DNA of 64,000 nucleotides. Source: Paraburkholderia sprentiae WSM5005 (GTDB lineage: Bacteria; Pseudomonadota; Gammaproteobacteria; Burkholderiales; Burkholderiaceae). This document shows, one piece after another, positions 9,054 to 18,354 of the stretch. Made by a program: the position numbers and the translations under genes. The stretch is taken from positions 2,976,001 through 3,040,000 of the forward strand of contig NZ_CP017561.2 of the NCBI RefSeq assembly GCF_001865575.2. The letters are read 5' to 3'. Below the pieces are notes generated by a model. It was given only the letters and a program-made list of their open reading frames with translations, was not told where the DNA came from and did no database searches. Position 1 is the first letter of the stretch; each line of letters begins with the position of its first letter.

Positions 9054-10202
9054 ATGAAAATCACCAAGCTCGAAACCTTCATCGTCCCGCCGCGCTGGTG
9101 CTTCCTGAAGATCGAAACCGACGAGGGCATCGTCGGTTGGGGCGAGCCGGTGGTGGAAGGGCGCGCGCATACGGTCGCGGCGGCCGTCGAGGAACTATCC
9201 GACTATCTGATCGGCAAAGACCCGCTGCTGATCGAGGATCATTGGCAGGTGATGTACCGCGCGGGCTTCTATCGCGGCGGTCCGATCACGATGAGCGCGA
9301 TCGCGGGCGTCGATCAGGCGCTGTGGGACATCAAGGGCAAGCACCATGGCGTGCCGGTGCATGCGCTGCTCGGCGGCCAGGTGCGCGACAAGATCAAGGT
9401 GTACTCGTGGATCGGCGGCGACCGCCCGAGCGATGTCGCGAACAACGCGCGCGCGGTGGTCGAGCGCGGCTTCAAGGCCGTCAAGATGAACGGCTCGGAA
9501 GAGCTGCAGATCATCGATACCTTCGACAAGGTGCAAGGCGTCATCAACAACGTCGCGGCGGTGCGCGAGGCGGTCGGGCCGAACATCGGCATTGGGGTGG
9601 ACTTTCACGGCCGCGTGCACAAGCCGATGGCGAAGGTGCTCGCCAAGGAGCTCGATCCGTACAAGCTGCTGTTCATCGAAGAGCCGGTGCTGTCGGAAAA
9701 CGCCGAGGCGCTGCGCGACATCGTCAATCAGACCAATACGCCGATCGCGCTCGGCGAGCGCCTGTATTCGCGCTGGGACTTCAAGCACATCCTGTCGGGC
9801 GGCTACGTCGACATCATCCAGCCGGATGCGTCGCACGCGGGCGGCATCACGGAATGCCGCAAGATCGCCGCGATGGCTGAAGCCTACGACGTTGCGCTCG
9901 CGCTGCATTGCCCGCTGGGCCCGATCGCGCTCGCCACCTGCCTGCAGATCGACGCGGTCAGCTACAACGCGTTCATCCAGGAACAGAGCCTCGGCATCCA
10001 CTACAACCAGGGCAACGACCTGCTCGACTACATCAGAAACCCGCAAGTCTTCAAGTACGAAGACGGCTTCGTGTCGATTCCGCAGGGCCCGGGACTTGGC
10101 ATCGAGGTCAACGAAGAGAAGGTGCGCGAGATGGCGAAGGTCGGTCATCGCTGGCGCAATCCGGTGTGGCGTCACGCCGACGGCAGCGTCGCCGAATGGT
10201 GA
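9054..10202 (+). CDS. dgoD: D-galactonate dehydratase
   Basis: Dehydrates D-galactonate to 2-keto-3-deoxygalactonate, using Mg2+, in the De Ley-Doudoroff galactose pathway. The 382 residues match the enolase-superfamily enzyme in length. The metal ligands fall where the family has them: Asp183 (GVDFHGR), Glu209 (FIEEPV) and Glu235 ([11 protein letters not shown]). The C-terminal barrel has [10 protein letters not shown]. The start has a weak ggagac ribosome site and fits the conserved MKITKLETF opening. No dgoK, dgoA or transporter gene is adjacent, so the pathway must be completed by genes elsewhere. It is divergent from a GntR regulator that probably controls it. Confidence 0.95.
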   Translation: MKITKLETFIVPPRWCFLKIETDEGIVGWGEPVVEGRAHTVAAAVEELSDYLIGKDPLLIEDHWQVMYRAGFYRGGPITMSAIAGVDQALWDIKGKHHGVPVHALLGGQVRDKIKVYSWIGGDRPSDVANNARAVVERGFKAVKMNGSEELQIIDTFDKVQGVINNVAAVREAVGPNIGIGVDFHGRVHKPMAKVLAKELDPYKLLFIEEPVLSENAEALRDIVNQTNTPIALGERLYSRWDFKHILSGGYVDIIQPDASHAGGITECRKIAAMAEAYDVALALHCPLGPIALATCLQIDAVSYNAFIQEQSLGIHYNQGNDLLDYIRNPQVFKYEDGFVSIPQGPGLGIEVNEEKVREMAKVGHRWRNPVWRHADGSVAEW

Positions 10203-10359
10203 TCTGAGCACTCCGAACTGAGCAGCTGAGCGAATCAGCCCCGTCCCTCGCCACGCCCTACCCCGCCTGGCTCTCGCTTAAGTTCGTTCGGTATCGGACA
10301 TACGCATGGCCGTCTCCCTGCTGAAATGCATGCAAACAACGCATGCAGCAGGGAACACC

Positions 10360-10662
10360 ATGGGCGAATTCCTTCCCGACTATCTGATCCGCGAACAGGC
10401 GACGGTTGGCGCGTTGGTCGCGTTCGGCGTGCTGCGCCTGATCGGCGCGATGCTCGCGTACGAGCGCGGATGGAGCATCTCGGTGGTCGGGAAATGCTTT
10501 ATCGCCGCGGCGGTGCTGTACTGCCTACCCCAGCTCTTCGATCTGCTCACGCAGATGGTCAGCTCACACGCGGCCGGCGCCGAGCTCGAAGGCAAGGCCG
10601 CGGGCTGCGCGATCGCGCTGTTCTGTGCGCCGATTCTTGGTCATCGCCTGGGCTTCGAGTAA
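10360..10662 (+). CDS. Small hypothetical membrane protein
   Basis: A 100-residue protein with three likely membrane segments: ATVGALVAFGVLRLIGAMLA, VGKCFIAAAVLYCLPQLF and GCAIALFCAPILG. I do not recognise a family. The start at 10360 (MGEFLPDYLIRE, preceded by cagggaa) is preferred to the in-frame ATG at 10306, which would add an unlikely N-terminus repeating ATG/GCATGC-rich sequence. It is convergent with copD, whose stop is 26 bp away, and about 160 bp downstream of dgoD. No functional hint from context. Confidence 0.55.
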   Translation: MGEFLPDYLIREQATVGALVAFGVLRLIGAMLAYERGWSISVVGKCFIAAAVLYCLPQLFDLLTQMVSSHAAGAELEGKAAGCAIALFCAPILGHRLGFE

Positions 10663-10688
10663 GCGGACTTCGAACCGGGGCCGCGCAT

Positions 10689-11618
10689 TCAACCGAGCCC
10701 CGCGAACGCCGGCACGCTATGCGACAACGCGGCCGCGACGACGAACACGCCGATCATCACGAGCGCTTCCAGATACATCACGTTGACGAACGTGTGCGCA
10801 TCCATCGTCGACGCGGTGCGACGCAGGCGCGGCAGCGCCGAGCTCCGGTTCAGCGCGCCGAGCACGAGCGCGAGCGCGACCAGCACGAGCTTCAACGTCA
10901 GCACATGACCCCAGGTGCTCGCCTGAATCGCTTCGAACGAGCCGCCCGAGCCGCGCACCGCATTGAAGACACCCGATAGCAACGCGAACACGACCGCGAC
11001 GATCGACACGTTCGAGACCTGCGTCGCCGTGCGAATCAGCATGCCGCGCGCGGTCGATGCGCCGAGCGCCGGCAGCACCGCGAGGCCGGAGGCCATCACG
11101 AGTCCGCCCCATACGCTCGTCGCCAGCACGTGCAGCGTCTGCATGCCGATCGCGGCGGAGACGACGCCGGCGTCGGCCGCATGACCGAGCGACGCTTTGC
11201 CGGCCGCGATCGCGAGCACCGCGAGCCACAGCACCGTGCTACGCAGCATGCCCGTGCCATGGCTCAACGCGGTGCCGAGCAGCACCAGCGCGCCGCCGAA
11301 CGCGACGCTCCAGCCGTAGCCGACATGCGTTTGCGTCAGCACCGTCGGCACCATGCCGAACGCCGCGAGCAACGCAACGCCGCCCATCGACGCCGCCTGA
11401 TACAACAGCCAGCCGAGATCCGCGAGCACCAGCACGATGGTGGCCGCGAGCATCGAGCGTTGCGCGCGCATCCAGCCGGGACGCGCCGGTGACGTGCCGG
11501 GGAGCCCGTCCTTCGCGAGCCATGCGCCGAGTAGCGCCGAGCCGACGGCGAAACCGAACGCGACGTTCATGAGCGCGGCCATGGCGACCTGCCCGATCCA
11601 CAGTCCGTCGAAGTTCAT
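10689..11618 (-). CDS. copD: Copper resistance protein CopD
   Basis: A 309-residue inner-membrane protein with about eight hydrophobic segments, thought to move copper across the cytoplasmic membrane together with periplasmic CopC. The opening MNFDGLWIGQVAMAALMNVAFGFAVGS, the internal LHVLATSVWGGLVMASGL (histidine within a membrane helix) and the long LKLVLVALALVLGALNR helix match CopD. Its ATG overlaps the copC stop by four bases (ATGA), indicating translational coupling. No copA or copB is adjacent. Confidence 0.88.
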   Translation of the reverse strand: MNFDGLWIGQVAMAALMNVAFGFAVGSALLGAWLAKDGLPGTSPARPGWMRAQRSMLAATIVLVLADLGWLLYQAASMGGVALLAAFGMVPTVLTQTHVGYGWSVAFGGALVLLGTALSHGTGMLRSTVLWLAVLAIAAGKASLGHAADAGVVSAAIGMQTLHVLATSVWGGLVMASGLAVLPALGASTARGMLIRTATQVSNVSIVAVVFALLSGVFNAVRGSGGSFEAIQASTWGHVLTLKLVLVALALVLGALNRSSALPRLRRTASTMDAHTFVNVMYLEALVMIGVFVVAAALSHSVPAFAGLG

Positions 11619-11992
11619 TGGACGTTGAACGCAAAGTCGCCTTGCGTGCGATGGCCGTCGATGGCCACCGCGATCCAGTGCACCGCATAGCGGCCGCTCG
11701 TCAGCGCAGGCAGCGCGAGGCGCATCGCGCGAGCGTCCGCGTGATCGACCGTCGACGCGGTCGGCGTCGCGGACTTGCCGCTTGCGTCGGCGAGCGTGAT
11801 CCTGCTGAACGCCGGTTCGAGCGGCTCGGTGAAATGGATTATCACGTCGGCGGGCGCGACGGCCTCGGCGTTCGCGGCCGGCACGCTCGAGATCAGATGC
11901 GCGTGCGCGAACACGGTGGGCGACATGGCCAGCGCCACCGCGCCGGACATCAACGCACGCTGCGTCGAAGAAGAAAAATCGAATAGCTTCAT
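11615..11992 (-). CDS. copC: Periplasmic copper-binding protein CopC
   Basis: A 125-residue protein with a signal peptide ending at FAHA. The mature chain begins near HLISSVPAA, placing His close to the N-terminus as required for Cu(II) binding in CopC. Later family marks are IIHFTEPLEP and the C-terminal IDGHRTQGDFAFNV, where Asp and His complete the site. The start at 11992 is chosen to place the signal peptide at the N-terminus; the frame extends upstream to 12229 without signal-like sequence. It is the first gene of the copCD operon and divergent from a cytochrome c pair. Confidence 0.88.
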   Translation of the reverse strand: MKLFDFSSSTQRALMSGAVALAMSPTVFAHAHLISSVPAANAEAVAPADVIIHFTEPLEPAFSRITLADASGKSATPTASTVDHADARAMRLALPALTSGRYAVHWIAVAIDGHRTQGDFAFNVQ

Positions 11993-12168
11993 GTAAGGCC
12001 GATAGCGAATGAGAACGAACGAAACATAGCCGGGCCGGCGACGCGCTGCGTCTGCACGACGACCGGCGAGCCCGGAAGTGTACGCTTCGACGGCGCGCGC
12101 GGGGATCGATTCGACCTGACGCACTGTCGCATGGCGGTCACACCGGGAACCGTCTCTCATGCGGCAAA

Positions 12169-12197
12169 TGGTCACCATCAACCTTCGATGATAGAAT
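12169..12197 (+). promoter_or_regulatory. Possible sigma70 promoter of the cytochrome c operon
   Basis: tggtca (12169-12174), a 17-bp spacer and tagaat (12192-12197) form a modest sigma70-like promoter about 70 bp before the diheme cytochrome start, within the 275-bp divergent region shared with copC. Four of six -35 bases and five of six -10 bases agree with consensus. No transcript evidence. Confidence 0.35.
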
Positions 12198-12267
12198 GCT
12201 GCGTCGCCGCAGCGACGGCTGTCCTTCACACCGAGCCGCCCGAAGTTCGGTCAGGTCCCCGATTCTG

Positions 12268-12999
12268 ATGGAGTTACGCGTGTCTTCAAGACGCCTCTTC
12301 CGCCCGTTGCTTGCCCTTCTGCTGATCGGCACCGCGGGTGTCTATAGCGCTGCAAAAGCGCAGACTCAACCGAAGGCCCCCGACACGATGGAAGCGCGCG
12401 TGCAAGGCTGCACGGCTTGCCACGGCTCGCATGGACAAGGCACCGACAACGACTACTTCCCGCGCCTCGCGGGCAAGCCGGCGGAATATCTGTTCAATCA
12501 GTTGCAAAACTTCCGTGAAGGGCGCCGCAAGTACCCGCCGATGAACTACCTCGTCACGTATCTCTCCGACGACTACCTGCATCAGATCGCCACCTTCTTC
12601 TCGCAGCAGCGCCCGCCGTATCCGACGCCGGCCAAGCCGACGGTCTCGGCCGCCACGCTCGCGCGCGGCGAGCAGATCGTGCTGCACGGTGATGCGTCGA
12701 AGCAGGTGCCCGCTTGCGCGGCCTGCCATGGCAAGGCGCTCACCGGTATGGAGCCGGCGATCCCAGGTCTCGTCGGTTTGCACGCCGACTACATTAGCGC
12801 GCAGCTCGGCTCGTGGCGCTCGGGCACGCGTCGCGCGATCGCGCCGGACTGCATGCACACCATCGCCACGCGCCTGAGCGACGAAGACGTGAACGCCGTC
12901 GCGGCCTGGCTTTCCACGCGGCAGGCTCCGCAAAACCCCGTGCCGGCTCCGGCCCGCTCCTTGAAGACTCCGCTTGCCTGCGGCAGCGAACCGCAATAA
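12268..12999 (+). CDS. Diheme cytochrome c (cytochrome c4-like)
   Basis: A 243-residue exported cytochrome with two heme c sites, CTACH and CAACH, in two similar domains, the pattern of cytochrome c4-like electron carriers. A signal peptide (LFRPLLALLLIGTAGVYSAAKA) precedes the mature chain. The start is uncertain: ATG at 12268 is annotated, but GTG at 12280 is well spaced from ggag and gives a more compact signal peptide (MSSRRLFRP). The next gene, 21 bp downstream, is a triheme cytochrome, so the two probably form one electron-transfer unit in the periplasm. No dehydrogenase catalytic subunit is adjacent. Copper genes lie divergently. Confidence 0.85.
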   Translation: MELRVSSRRLFRPLLALLLIGTAGVYSAAKAQTQPKAPDTMEARVQGCTACHGSHGQGTDNDYFPRLAGKPAEYLFNQLQNFREGRRKYPPMNYLVTYLSDDYLHQIATFFSQQRPPYPTPAKPTVSAATLARGEQIVLHGDASKQVPACAACHGKALTGMEPAIPGLVGLHADYISAQLGSWRSGTRRAIAPDCMHTIATRLSDEDVNAVAAWLSTRQAPQNPVPAPARSLKTPLACGSEPQ

Positions 13000-13020
13000 G
13001 GCGCCGGGAGAGACATTCAA

Positions 13021-14322
13021 ATGAAACGCAAGTCTTTGTTCGCCCTCTCGGCAGTCGTCGTAGTCGCGGCCGCCGCTCTCGTTCCCGTCCTCTGGTCGGG
13101 CGGCGACAATCTGCATAGCAGCGGCGCGGCGGTGGCGGCAACGCCCGCGGACCAGGCTGACCTGGTCAAGAAGGGCGAGTACCTCGCCCGCGCCGGCGAC
13201 TGTATCGCCTGCCACACGGTGCGCGGCGGCCAGCCGTTCGCGGGCGGCCTACCGATGGCCACGCCGTTCGGCACGATGTTCACGCCGAACATCACGCCCG
13301 ACGACCAGTACGGCATCGGCAAGTGGACCCAGGACGACTTCTATCGCGCGATGCACACCGGCCGCTCGAAAGACGGCAGCCTGCTCTATCCAGGCTTTCC
13401 GTTCACGAGCTATACGAAGGTCACGCGCGCCGACTCCGATGCGATCTATGCCTACCTGCGCTCGGTCGCGCCGGTCAACGTGCCGAGCCGTCCGCACGAA
13501 CTGAAATTCCCGTTCAACCAGCGCAACATGCTGATCGGCTGGCGCACGCTGTTCTTCCGTGAAGGCGAGTTCAAGCCTGATCCGACCAAGTCGGTCGAAT
13601 GGAACCGTGGTGCGTATCTGGTCGAAGGCCTCGGCCACTGCGGCATGTGCCACACGTCGATCAACGCGATGGGCGGCCCGGTCAATTCGGCGGCGTTCGC
13701 TGGCGGTCTGATTCCGTTGCAGAACTGGTACGCGCCGTCGCTGACGTCGAACCGGGAAGCCGGCCTCGGCGACTGGGACCTCAAAGACATCGCCGATCTG
13801 CTCAAGACCGGCGTGTCGAGCCGCGGCGCGGTGTTCGGTCCGATGGCCGAAGTGGTTCACAACAGCCTGCAGTATCTGTCGACCGAAGACATCAACGCGA
13901 TGGCGACGTACCTGAAGACGATTCCGCAGAAGAGCGAAGCACCGGAGCCGCTGCAGCTCGAAACCTCGGAAAAGTTCGGCGGCGAACTGTTGAAGCAAGG
14001 CCAGAAGATCTACGCTGACAACTGCGCGAAGTGCCACGAGGAAAACGGTCTCGGCCGGCCCCCGGCATTCCCGCCGCTCGCGAACAACCAGTCGATCCAA
14101 ATGCCATCGGCGGTCAACCCGATCCGCATGGTGCTGAACGGCGGTTATCCGCCGAGCACGGACGGAAACCCGCATCCGTACGGCATGCCGCCGTTCGCGC
14201 AGGCTCTGTCGAATCAGGAAGTCGCGGCGGTCGTGACGTACATCCGTATGTCCTGGGGCAACCACGGTACGGCCGTGTCACCGCAGCAGGTGGCCAATCT
14301 GCGTTCGGCGCCGCTCGACTAA
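13021..14322 (+). CDS. Triheme cytochrome c, alcohol/gluconate-dehydrogenase subunit type
   Basis: A 433-residue protein with three heme c motifs: CIACH, CGMCH and CAKCH. This is the layout of the membrane-anchored cytochrome subunit of acetic-acid-bacterium alcohol dehydrogenase and of gluconate/sorbitol dehydrogenases, which pass electrons to ubiquinone. Typical stretches are KGEYLARAGDCIACHT, GTMFTPNITPD and YTKVTRADSDAIYAYL. The N-terminus (MKRKSLFALSAVVVVAAAALVPVLW) is a signal or membrane anchor. It follows the diheme gene by 21 bp and ends at a strong terminator. The matching flavin or quinone dehydrogenase subunit is not present here, so its electron donor is unknown. Confidence 0.9.
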   Translation: MKRKSLFALSAVVVVAAAALVPVLWSGGDNLHSSGAAVAATPADQADLVKKGEYLARAGDCIACHTVRGGQPFAGGLPMATPFGTMFTPNITPDDQYGIGKWTQDDFYRAMHTGRSKDGSLLYPGFPFTSYTKVTRADSDAIYAYLRSVAPVNVPSRPHELKFPFNQRNMLIGWRTLFFREGEFKPDPTKSVEWNRGAYLVEGLGHCGMCHTSINAMGGPVNSAAFAGGLIPLQNWYAPSLTSNREAGLGDWDLKDIADLLKTGVSSRGAVFGPMAEVVHNSLQYLSTEDINAMATYLKTIPQKSEAPEPLQLETSEKFGGELLKQGQKIYADNCAKCHEENGLGRPPAFPPLANNQSIQMPSAVNPIRMVLNGGYPPSTDGNPHPYGMPPFAQALSNQEVAAVVTYIRMSWGNHGTAVSPQQVANLRSAPLD

Positions 14323-14340
14323 GCAGCGTTTGACGCACCC

Positions 14341-14382
14341 GGGCGCGGCCTGCGAATTTCGCGGCCGCGCCCTTCGTTTTTT
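14341..14382 (+). terminator. Rho-independent terminator after the cytochrome operon
   Basis: The arms gggcgcggcc (14341-14350) and ggccgcgccc (14363-14372) form a perfect 10-bp GC stem. The run ttcgtttttt follows. It starts 18 bp after the stop of the triheme cytochrome. Confidence 0.88.
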
Positions 14383-14453
14383 CAGGACCGGTATCATATG
14401 GGCCTGTTCGTATCGACGGTCGCCCTCGTGGGACCGTGCTGGAGGAAAGAGTC

Positions 14454-15074
14454 GTGCACGTCGGTGAGCGTTTGAACAGCATCACCCATCTCGTCGGCAC
14501 CGTGCTTTCGGTGGTGGGGCTGGCGACGCTGGTCACGATGGGCGCGCTCGCCGGCGACGCGTACAAGGTCGTGAGCTTCAGCGTGTACGGTGCGATGCTG
14601 TTCGTGCTGTATGCGATCTCGACGCTGTATCACAGCGTGCGCCATCCACGTCTGAAGGCGATTCTGCAGAAATGCGATCATTCGGCGATCTACCTGCTGA
14701 TCGCCGGCAGCTACACGCCGTTTACGCTCGTCACATTGCGTGGACCGTGGGGCTGGTCGCTATTCGGCGTAAGCTGGGGGCTCGCTGCCCTCGGCATCGT
14801 GCAGGAACTGACGCTCGGGCGACGCACCCGCAGCGTGTCGATGGTGCTGTATGTGTTGATGGGATGGCTCGCGCTCGTAGCCGTCCACCCGCTGGTGCAG
14901 GCGTTGCCGGCCGCGGGAACCGCATGGCTCGTGGCCGGCGGCGTCATCTATAGCGTCGGCATCTATTTCTTCATCAACGACGAGCGCATCCGCCACGGAC
15001 ATGGTATCTGGCACCTGTTCGTACTGGCGGGCAGTCTGTGTCAATTCGTCAGTGTCGCGCGCTATGTCGCGTGA
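14454..15074 (+). CDS. Hemolysin III / PAQR-like membrane protein
   Basis: A 206-residue protein of the hemolysin III (YqfA, Pfam HlyIII, PAQR-related) family with seven predicted membrane helices. The family's polar positions are visible: ERLNSITHLVG near the N-terminus, STLYHS, HSAIYLLIAGSYTPF and the C-terminal HGIWHLFVLAGS, whose histidines and Asp probably bind a metal as in PAQR hydrolases. GTG at 14454 is preferred as start because ggagga is spaced 7 bases away; the frame opens at an earlier GTG (14436) that overlaps this site. The name is historical; a hemolytic role is not implied. Single gene between two terminated units. Confidence 0.85.
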   Translation: MHVGERLNSITHLVGTVLSVVGLATLVTMGALAGDAYKVVSFSVYGAMLFVLYAISTLYHSVRHPRLKAILQKCDHSAIYLLIAGSYTPFTLVTLRGPWGWSLFGVSWGLAALGIVQELTLGRRTRSVSMVLYVLMGWLALVAVHPLVQALPAAGTAWLVAGGVIYSVGIYFFINDERIRHGHGIWHLFVLAGSLCQFVSVARYVA

Positions 15075-15298
15075 CATGCCACGGCGACGAAATGCAACTT
15101 AAGGCCAGTCGACGTGTCTGCATAGCGCGTTGAATCATCCGGCACCTCTGTGAGCGTGCCGCCGATTTCTCCGTGAACGGAACCGGGCTGCGGCCTCGCA
15201 CACGCCATGCGGGCGTGTCGATGCCGTGCTGGTTTTTCCGCGTTGGGGCCGCTGTGTCCCGCGGGGCCGTTCGCGAAACTGCATTGCAAAGAGTTTTT

Positions 15299-16885
15299 AT
15301 GTCTTTTGATTCCCTCGGCTTGTCCGAACCGTTGGTCCGCGCTGTCAATGAACTGGGCTACACCAGCCCGACTCCGATCCAGACTCAGGCGATCCCGGCC
15401 GTGCTCAACGGCGGCGATCTGCTCGCCGGCGCGCAAACCGGCACCGGCAAGACTGCCGGCTTCACGCTGCCGATCCTGCAGCGCCTCAATTCGACGCCGC
15501 CGGCCGCCGGCGGCAAGCGCGTGGTACGCGCGCTGATCCTCACGCCGACGCGTGAACTGGCCGCGCAGGTCGAAGAAAGCGTGCGCGCCTATGGCAAGTA
15601 TCTGAAGCTGAAATCGACCGTGATGTTTGGCGGCGTCGGCATCAATCCGCAAATCGATGCGCTCAAGCGCGGCATGGATATCGTCGTCGCGACGCCGGGC
15701 CGCCTGCTCGATCACATGCAGCAGAAGACCATCGACCTGTCGCATCTCGAGATCCTCGTGCTCGACGAAGCGGACCGCATGCTCGACATGGGCTTCATCC
15801 ATGACATCAAGCGTGTGCTCGCGAAGCTGCCGCCGAAGCGCCAGAACCTGCTGTTCTCGGCGACGTTCTCCGACGAAATCAAGGCCCTCGCCGACGGCCT
15901 GCTCGACTCGCCGGCGCTGATCGAAGTCGCGCGCCGCAATACGACGGCCGAAACGGTCGCGCAGAAGATTCACCCGGTCGATCGCGACCGCAAGCGCGAG
16001 ATGCTCACGCATCTGATCCGTCAGCACAACTGGTTCCAGGTGCTCGTGTTCACGCGCACCAAGCACGGCGCGAACCGCCTCGCCGAGCAACTGACGAAGG
16101 ACGGCATCACCGCGCTCGCGATTCACGGCAACAAGAGCCAGTCGGCACGCACGCGTGCGCTCGCCGAGTTCAAGGATGGCACGCTGCAGGTGCTGGTCGC
16201 GACGGACATCGCCGCACGCGGCATCGATATCGATCAGCTGCCGCACGTGGTCAACTTTGATTTGCCGAACGTGCCGGAAGACTACGTGCACCGCATCGGC
16301 CGCACCGGTCGCGCGGGTGCGACGGGCGAAGCGGTGTCGCTCGTGTGCGTCGATGAACTGCAGTTGCTGAAAGACATCGAGAAGCTGATCAAGCGTCCGA
16401 TTCCGCAGGAAGTGATCGCCGGTTTCGAGCCGGACCCGACCGCCAAGCCCGAGCCGATCCTCCGACGCGGCCAGGGCGGTGGTGGCGGCGGCGGCCGCTC
16501 GCCGCGCCAGGGACAAGGTGCAGGGCGCCGCGAGGGCGCGAGTGCGGGCGGTGCCGGTGGTGGCGGATCGGCTAAGCCGGCCCAAGGCTCCGGTCAGCGT
16601 ACCGCGCAAGGCACGGGTCAGCGTTCGTCGAACGCTCAGCCCGCGCCACGGCCGCAAGGCGCAAAGCCGGCCGGCAACGGTGGACAGACGCGCCGCGATA
16701 CGCAGCGTCATGACGATCGTCCGCGTGCGGCAGGGCAAGACGGCGGTGCCGCGCAACATGCGCCGCGCAAGCCGCAGGGCAATGGTTCCCCTAACGCCAA
16801 TCCGGGCGCATTGCTCGGCGGCACAAAGCGCAACGATGCGCCGCGTCGTGCGCAACCGTCGCGCAACGGCGAGCGCGGCCGCTAA
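15299..16885 (+). CDS. rhlE: DEAD-box ATP-dependent RNA helicase RhlE
   Basis: A 528-residue RNA helicase involved in ribosome assembly and RNA turnover. All core motifs are present: Q-motif ([12 protein letters not shown]), I (AQTGTGKT), Ia (PTRELAAQ), Ib (TPGRLLDH), II (DEAD in [12 protein letters not shown]), III (SAT), V ([10 protein letters not shown]) and VI ([10 protein letters not shown]). The core ends near residue 375. A long, basic, Gly/Gln/Ala-rich disordered tail of about 150 residues follows, as usual for beta-proteobacterial RhlE. The start [13 protein letters not shown] at 15299 matches RhlE, whereas the upstream in-frame ATG at 15173 adds non-conserved sequence. A 224-bp leader region precedes it. 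Confidence 0.93.
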   Translation: MSFDSLGLSEPLVRAVNELGYTSPTPIQTQAIPAVLNGGDLLAGAQTGTGKTAGFTLPILQRLNSTPPAAGGKRVVRALILTPTRELAAQVEESVRAYGKYLKLKSTVMFGGVGINPQIDALKRGMDIVVATPGRLLDHMQQKTIDLSHLEILVLDEADRMLDMGFIHDIKRVLAKLPPKRQNLLFSATFSDEIKALADGLLDSPALIEVARRNTTAETVAQKIHPVDRDRKREMLTHLIRQHNWFQVLVFTRTKHGANRLAEQLTKDGITALAIHGNKSQSARTRALAEFKDGTLQVLVATDIAARGIDIDQLPHVVNFDLPNVPEDYVHRIGRTGRAGATGEAVSLVCVDELQLLKDIEKLIKRPIPQEVIAGFEPDPTAKPEPILRRGQGGGGGGGRSPRQGQGAGRREGASAGGAGGGGSAKPAQGSGQRTAQGTGQRSSNAQPAPRPQGAKPAGNGGQTRRDTQRHDDRPRAAGQDGGAAQHAPRKPQGNGSPNANPGALLGGTKRNDAPRRAQPSRNGERGR

Positions 16886-16945
16886 GCGTCGTTTCGCCTG
16901 AAGGCCGCCGGCGCGTGTCAGCCGTCAGTGCTTGCTGCTCGAAGA

Positions 16946-17479
16946 CTAACGGCTGCTTGCGGCGGCGGCCCGCTTCAAATACTCGACCTGCTGTTCCCAT
17001 CGCTCGAGTACCGCATTCCCCTCTCCTTGCAAGGCGAACGTGATGCCGCCCGTCAGGTGCGCATAACGGACGCTTTGCGCCTCCGCCGTGTCGATCGAGC
17101 CGAGCAGGTAGACGAGGCCGCTATCGTCGTCGGCGACACCGGGCAGCGGCGTGACACGCAACTGCACCTGATAGAACGCCGCATCACAAACGAAGCTCAA
17201 CGCCGCGCGTCCGCTTTGCTCGATCGCGCGCGTGGCTCGCGCCTGCGGCCATAGCGCGATGCACAGCGTGCGCGAGTCGGGTGCATAGAGTTCGCCGACG
17301 CTCAGCAGCGATGTGCGCACGTGGCCGTTCGCATCGACTGTCAGCAGCGACGCGGTGAAGCCCGCCTTGTCCGCGAGCAACGAACCGTCGAGCAATGCAC
17401 GCACGTTGGCCGGCCATTCGTCGAACGTGACCTGTTCGAGCGCACGCGCGGACGTCGATGCGGAGGAGGGGTCGCTCAT
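16946..17479 (-). CDS. Pyridoxamine 5'-phosphate oxidase-like FMN-binding split-barrel protein
   Basis: A 177-residue protein with the split-barrel pattern of the PNPOx-like flavin proteins: GFTASLLTVDANGHVRTSLLSVGELYAPDSR, then CIALWPQARATRAIEQSGRAALSFV, which resembles the strands that bind FMN phosphate. The specific substrate is unknown; it is too divergent to be called PdxH. The start at 17479 (MSDPSSAS) follows a gap of 47 bp from the stop of the di-iron gene on the same strand, so the two are probably co-transcribed. That suggests a redox partnership, with this protein possibly a flavin reductase or heme/F420-like binder. Confidence 0.72.
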   Translation of the reverse strand: MSDPSSASTSARALEQVTFDEWPANVRALLDGSLLADKAGFTASLLTVDANGHVRTSLLSVGELYAPDSRTLCIALWPQARATRAIEQSGRAALSFVCDAAFYQVQLRVTPLPGVADDDSGLVYLLGSIDTAEAQSVRYAHLTGGITFALQGEGNAVLERWEQQVEYLKRAAAASSR

Positions 17480-17526
17480 GCTATCGATCCAGCCGAAGTA
17501 GTCAGTCAGCCTCAACGAGCGATAGC

Positions 17527-18354
17527 TCAGCGAAAGAACACATGCTGAGTGATCTTCGCGAGCGGGTAATGCACGCCCGGCTGAATGCGCGCTGGCAGAT
17601 CGAGCGGTTTGAGCAGCATCTTCACGCACATGTCGGCGGACAGATTGCGCCGCACCAGCTTATTGATACGCGCGGCGCGCTCGCGGTTATACGCGCAGTC
17701 GTGCACGCGCTCTGGATAGCGAATCGCGAACACGTGCCGCAACGCGATCTCCGAATCTTCGTTCTTGATTTCCATCACGCGACGCATCAACGCGCCGAGC
17801 ACCGCGAGCCGGCCGTTGCCCTCGATCCGGTTGTACTTCTTGAAGTACTTGAAAAAGTGCTTGTAGTGACGGACTTCGTCGGTGCGGATGTTGTCGGTGA
17901 TCTGCTTGAGCACCGCTTCATCTGAGCACTCGTTGATCGCGCGATACAACGTCGCCGTGCCCGTTTCCACTACGCAACGCGCGACCATCTCGAGCGCGCG
18001 GGTCTTTTCGAAATCCTCGACCGAGCAAGTCAGCGAATACTCGGCCATGAAATTGCGGAATGCGGTGTCCCAGTCGAACTCCGGCCACACATGCGCGATA
18101 TAGGTCTTCAGCGCGCGGCCGTGCTGCATTTCCTCGGGCTCCCACTCGTTGTTGAGCCAGGCGGAGACCTCGGGGTCGTCGTTGAAAAACGTACTCAGAT
18201 TGCTGGTGTAGAGATCGGTGCCGCTTTCGATGAACGAAGCCGCGCACAGCAACAGCAGCAGGTCTTCGTTGGCCGCCGCCTTCTGCCGGTCAATGCGCGT
18301 CAGATCGATGTCCTCGATCCGCCAGGGCATGACATGGTTCAGCTCTGTGTGCAT
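17527..18354 (-). CDS. Ferritin-like di-iron domain protein
   Basis: A 275-residue helical protein with a duplicated metal pattern. Repeat one is Glu43 (FIESGTDLY) with Glu75 and His78 (EPEEMQHG). Repeat two is Glu130 (VVETGTATLY) with Glu160 and His163 (TDEVRHYKHF). E, ExxH, E, ExxH is the di-iron carboxylate signature shared by ferritin-like proteins, acyl-ACP desaturases and related oxygenases. The sequence beyond the motifs does not let me choose among these activities. ATG at 18354 is chosen as MHTELNHVMPWR; upstream in-frame residues are charged and unlike protein starts. It is followed on the same strand by an FMN split-barrel gene. Confidence 0.75.
   Translation of the reverse strand: MHTELNHVMPWRIEDIDLTRIDRQKAAANEDLLLLLCAASFIESGTDLYTSNLSTFFNDDPEVSAWLNNEWEPEEMQHGRALKTYIAHVWPEFDWDTAFRNFMAEYSLTCSVEDFEKTRALEMVARCVVETGTATLYRAINECSDEAVLKQITDNIRTDEVRHYKHFFKYFKKYNRIEGNGRLAVLGALMRRVMEIKNEDSEIALRHVFAIRYPERVHDCAYNRERAARINKLVRRNLSADMCVKMLLKPLDLPARIQPGVHYPLAKITQHVFFR

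Noticed and set aside
8849-9130. N-terminal extension of the GntR regulator frame
   Set aside because: Runs through the AT-rich operator region and lacks a ribosome site; MPHDLHGRV at 8848 has one.
15062-16855. 597-codon open frame antisense to rhlE
   Set aside because: Arg-rich shadow translation of a GC-rich gene. The plus strand has all DEAD-box motifs.
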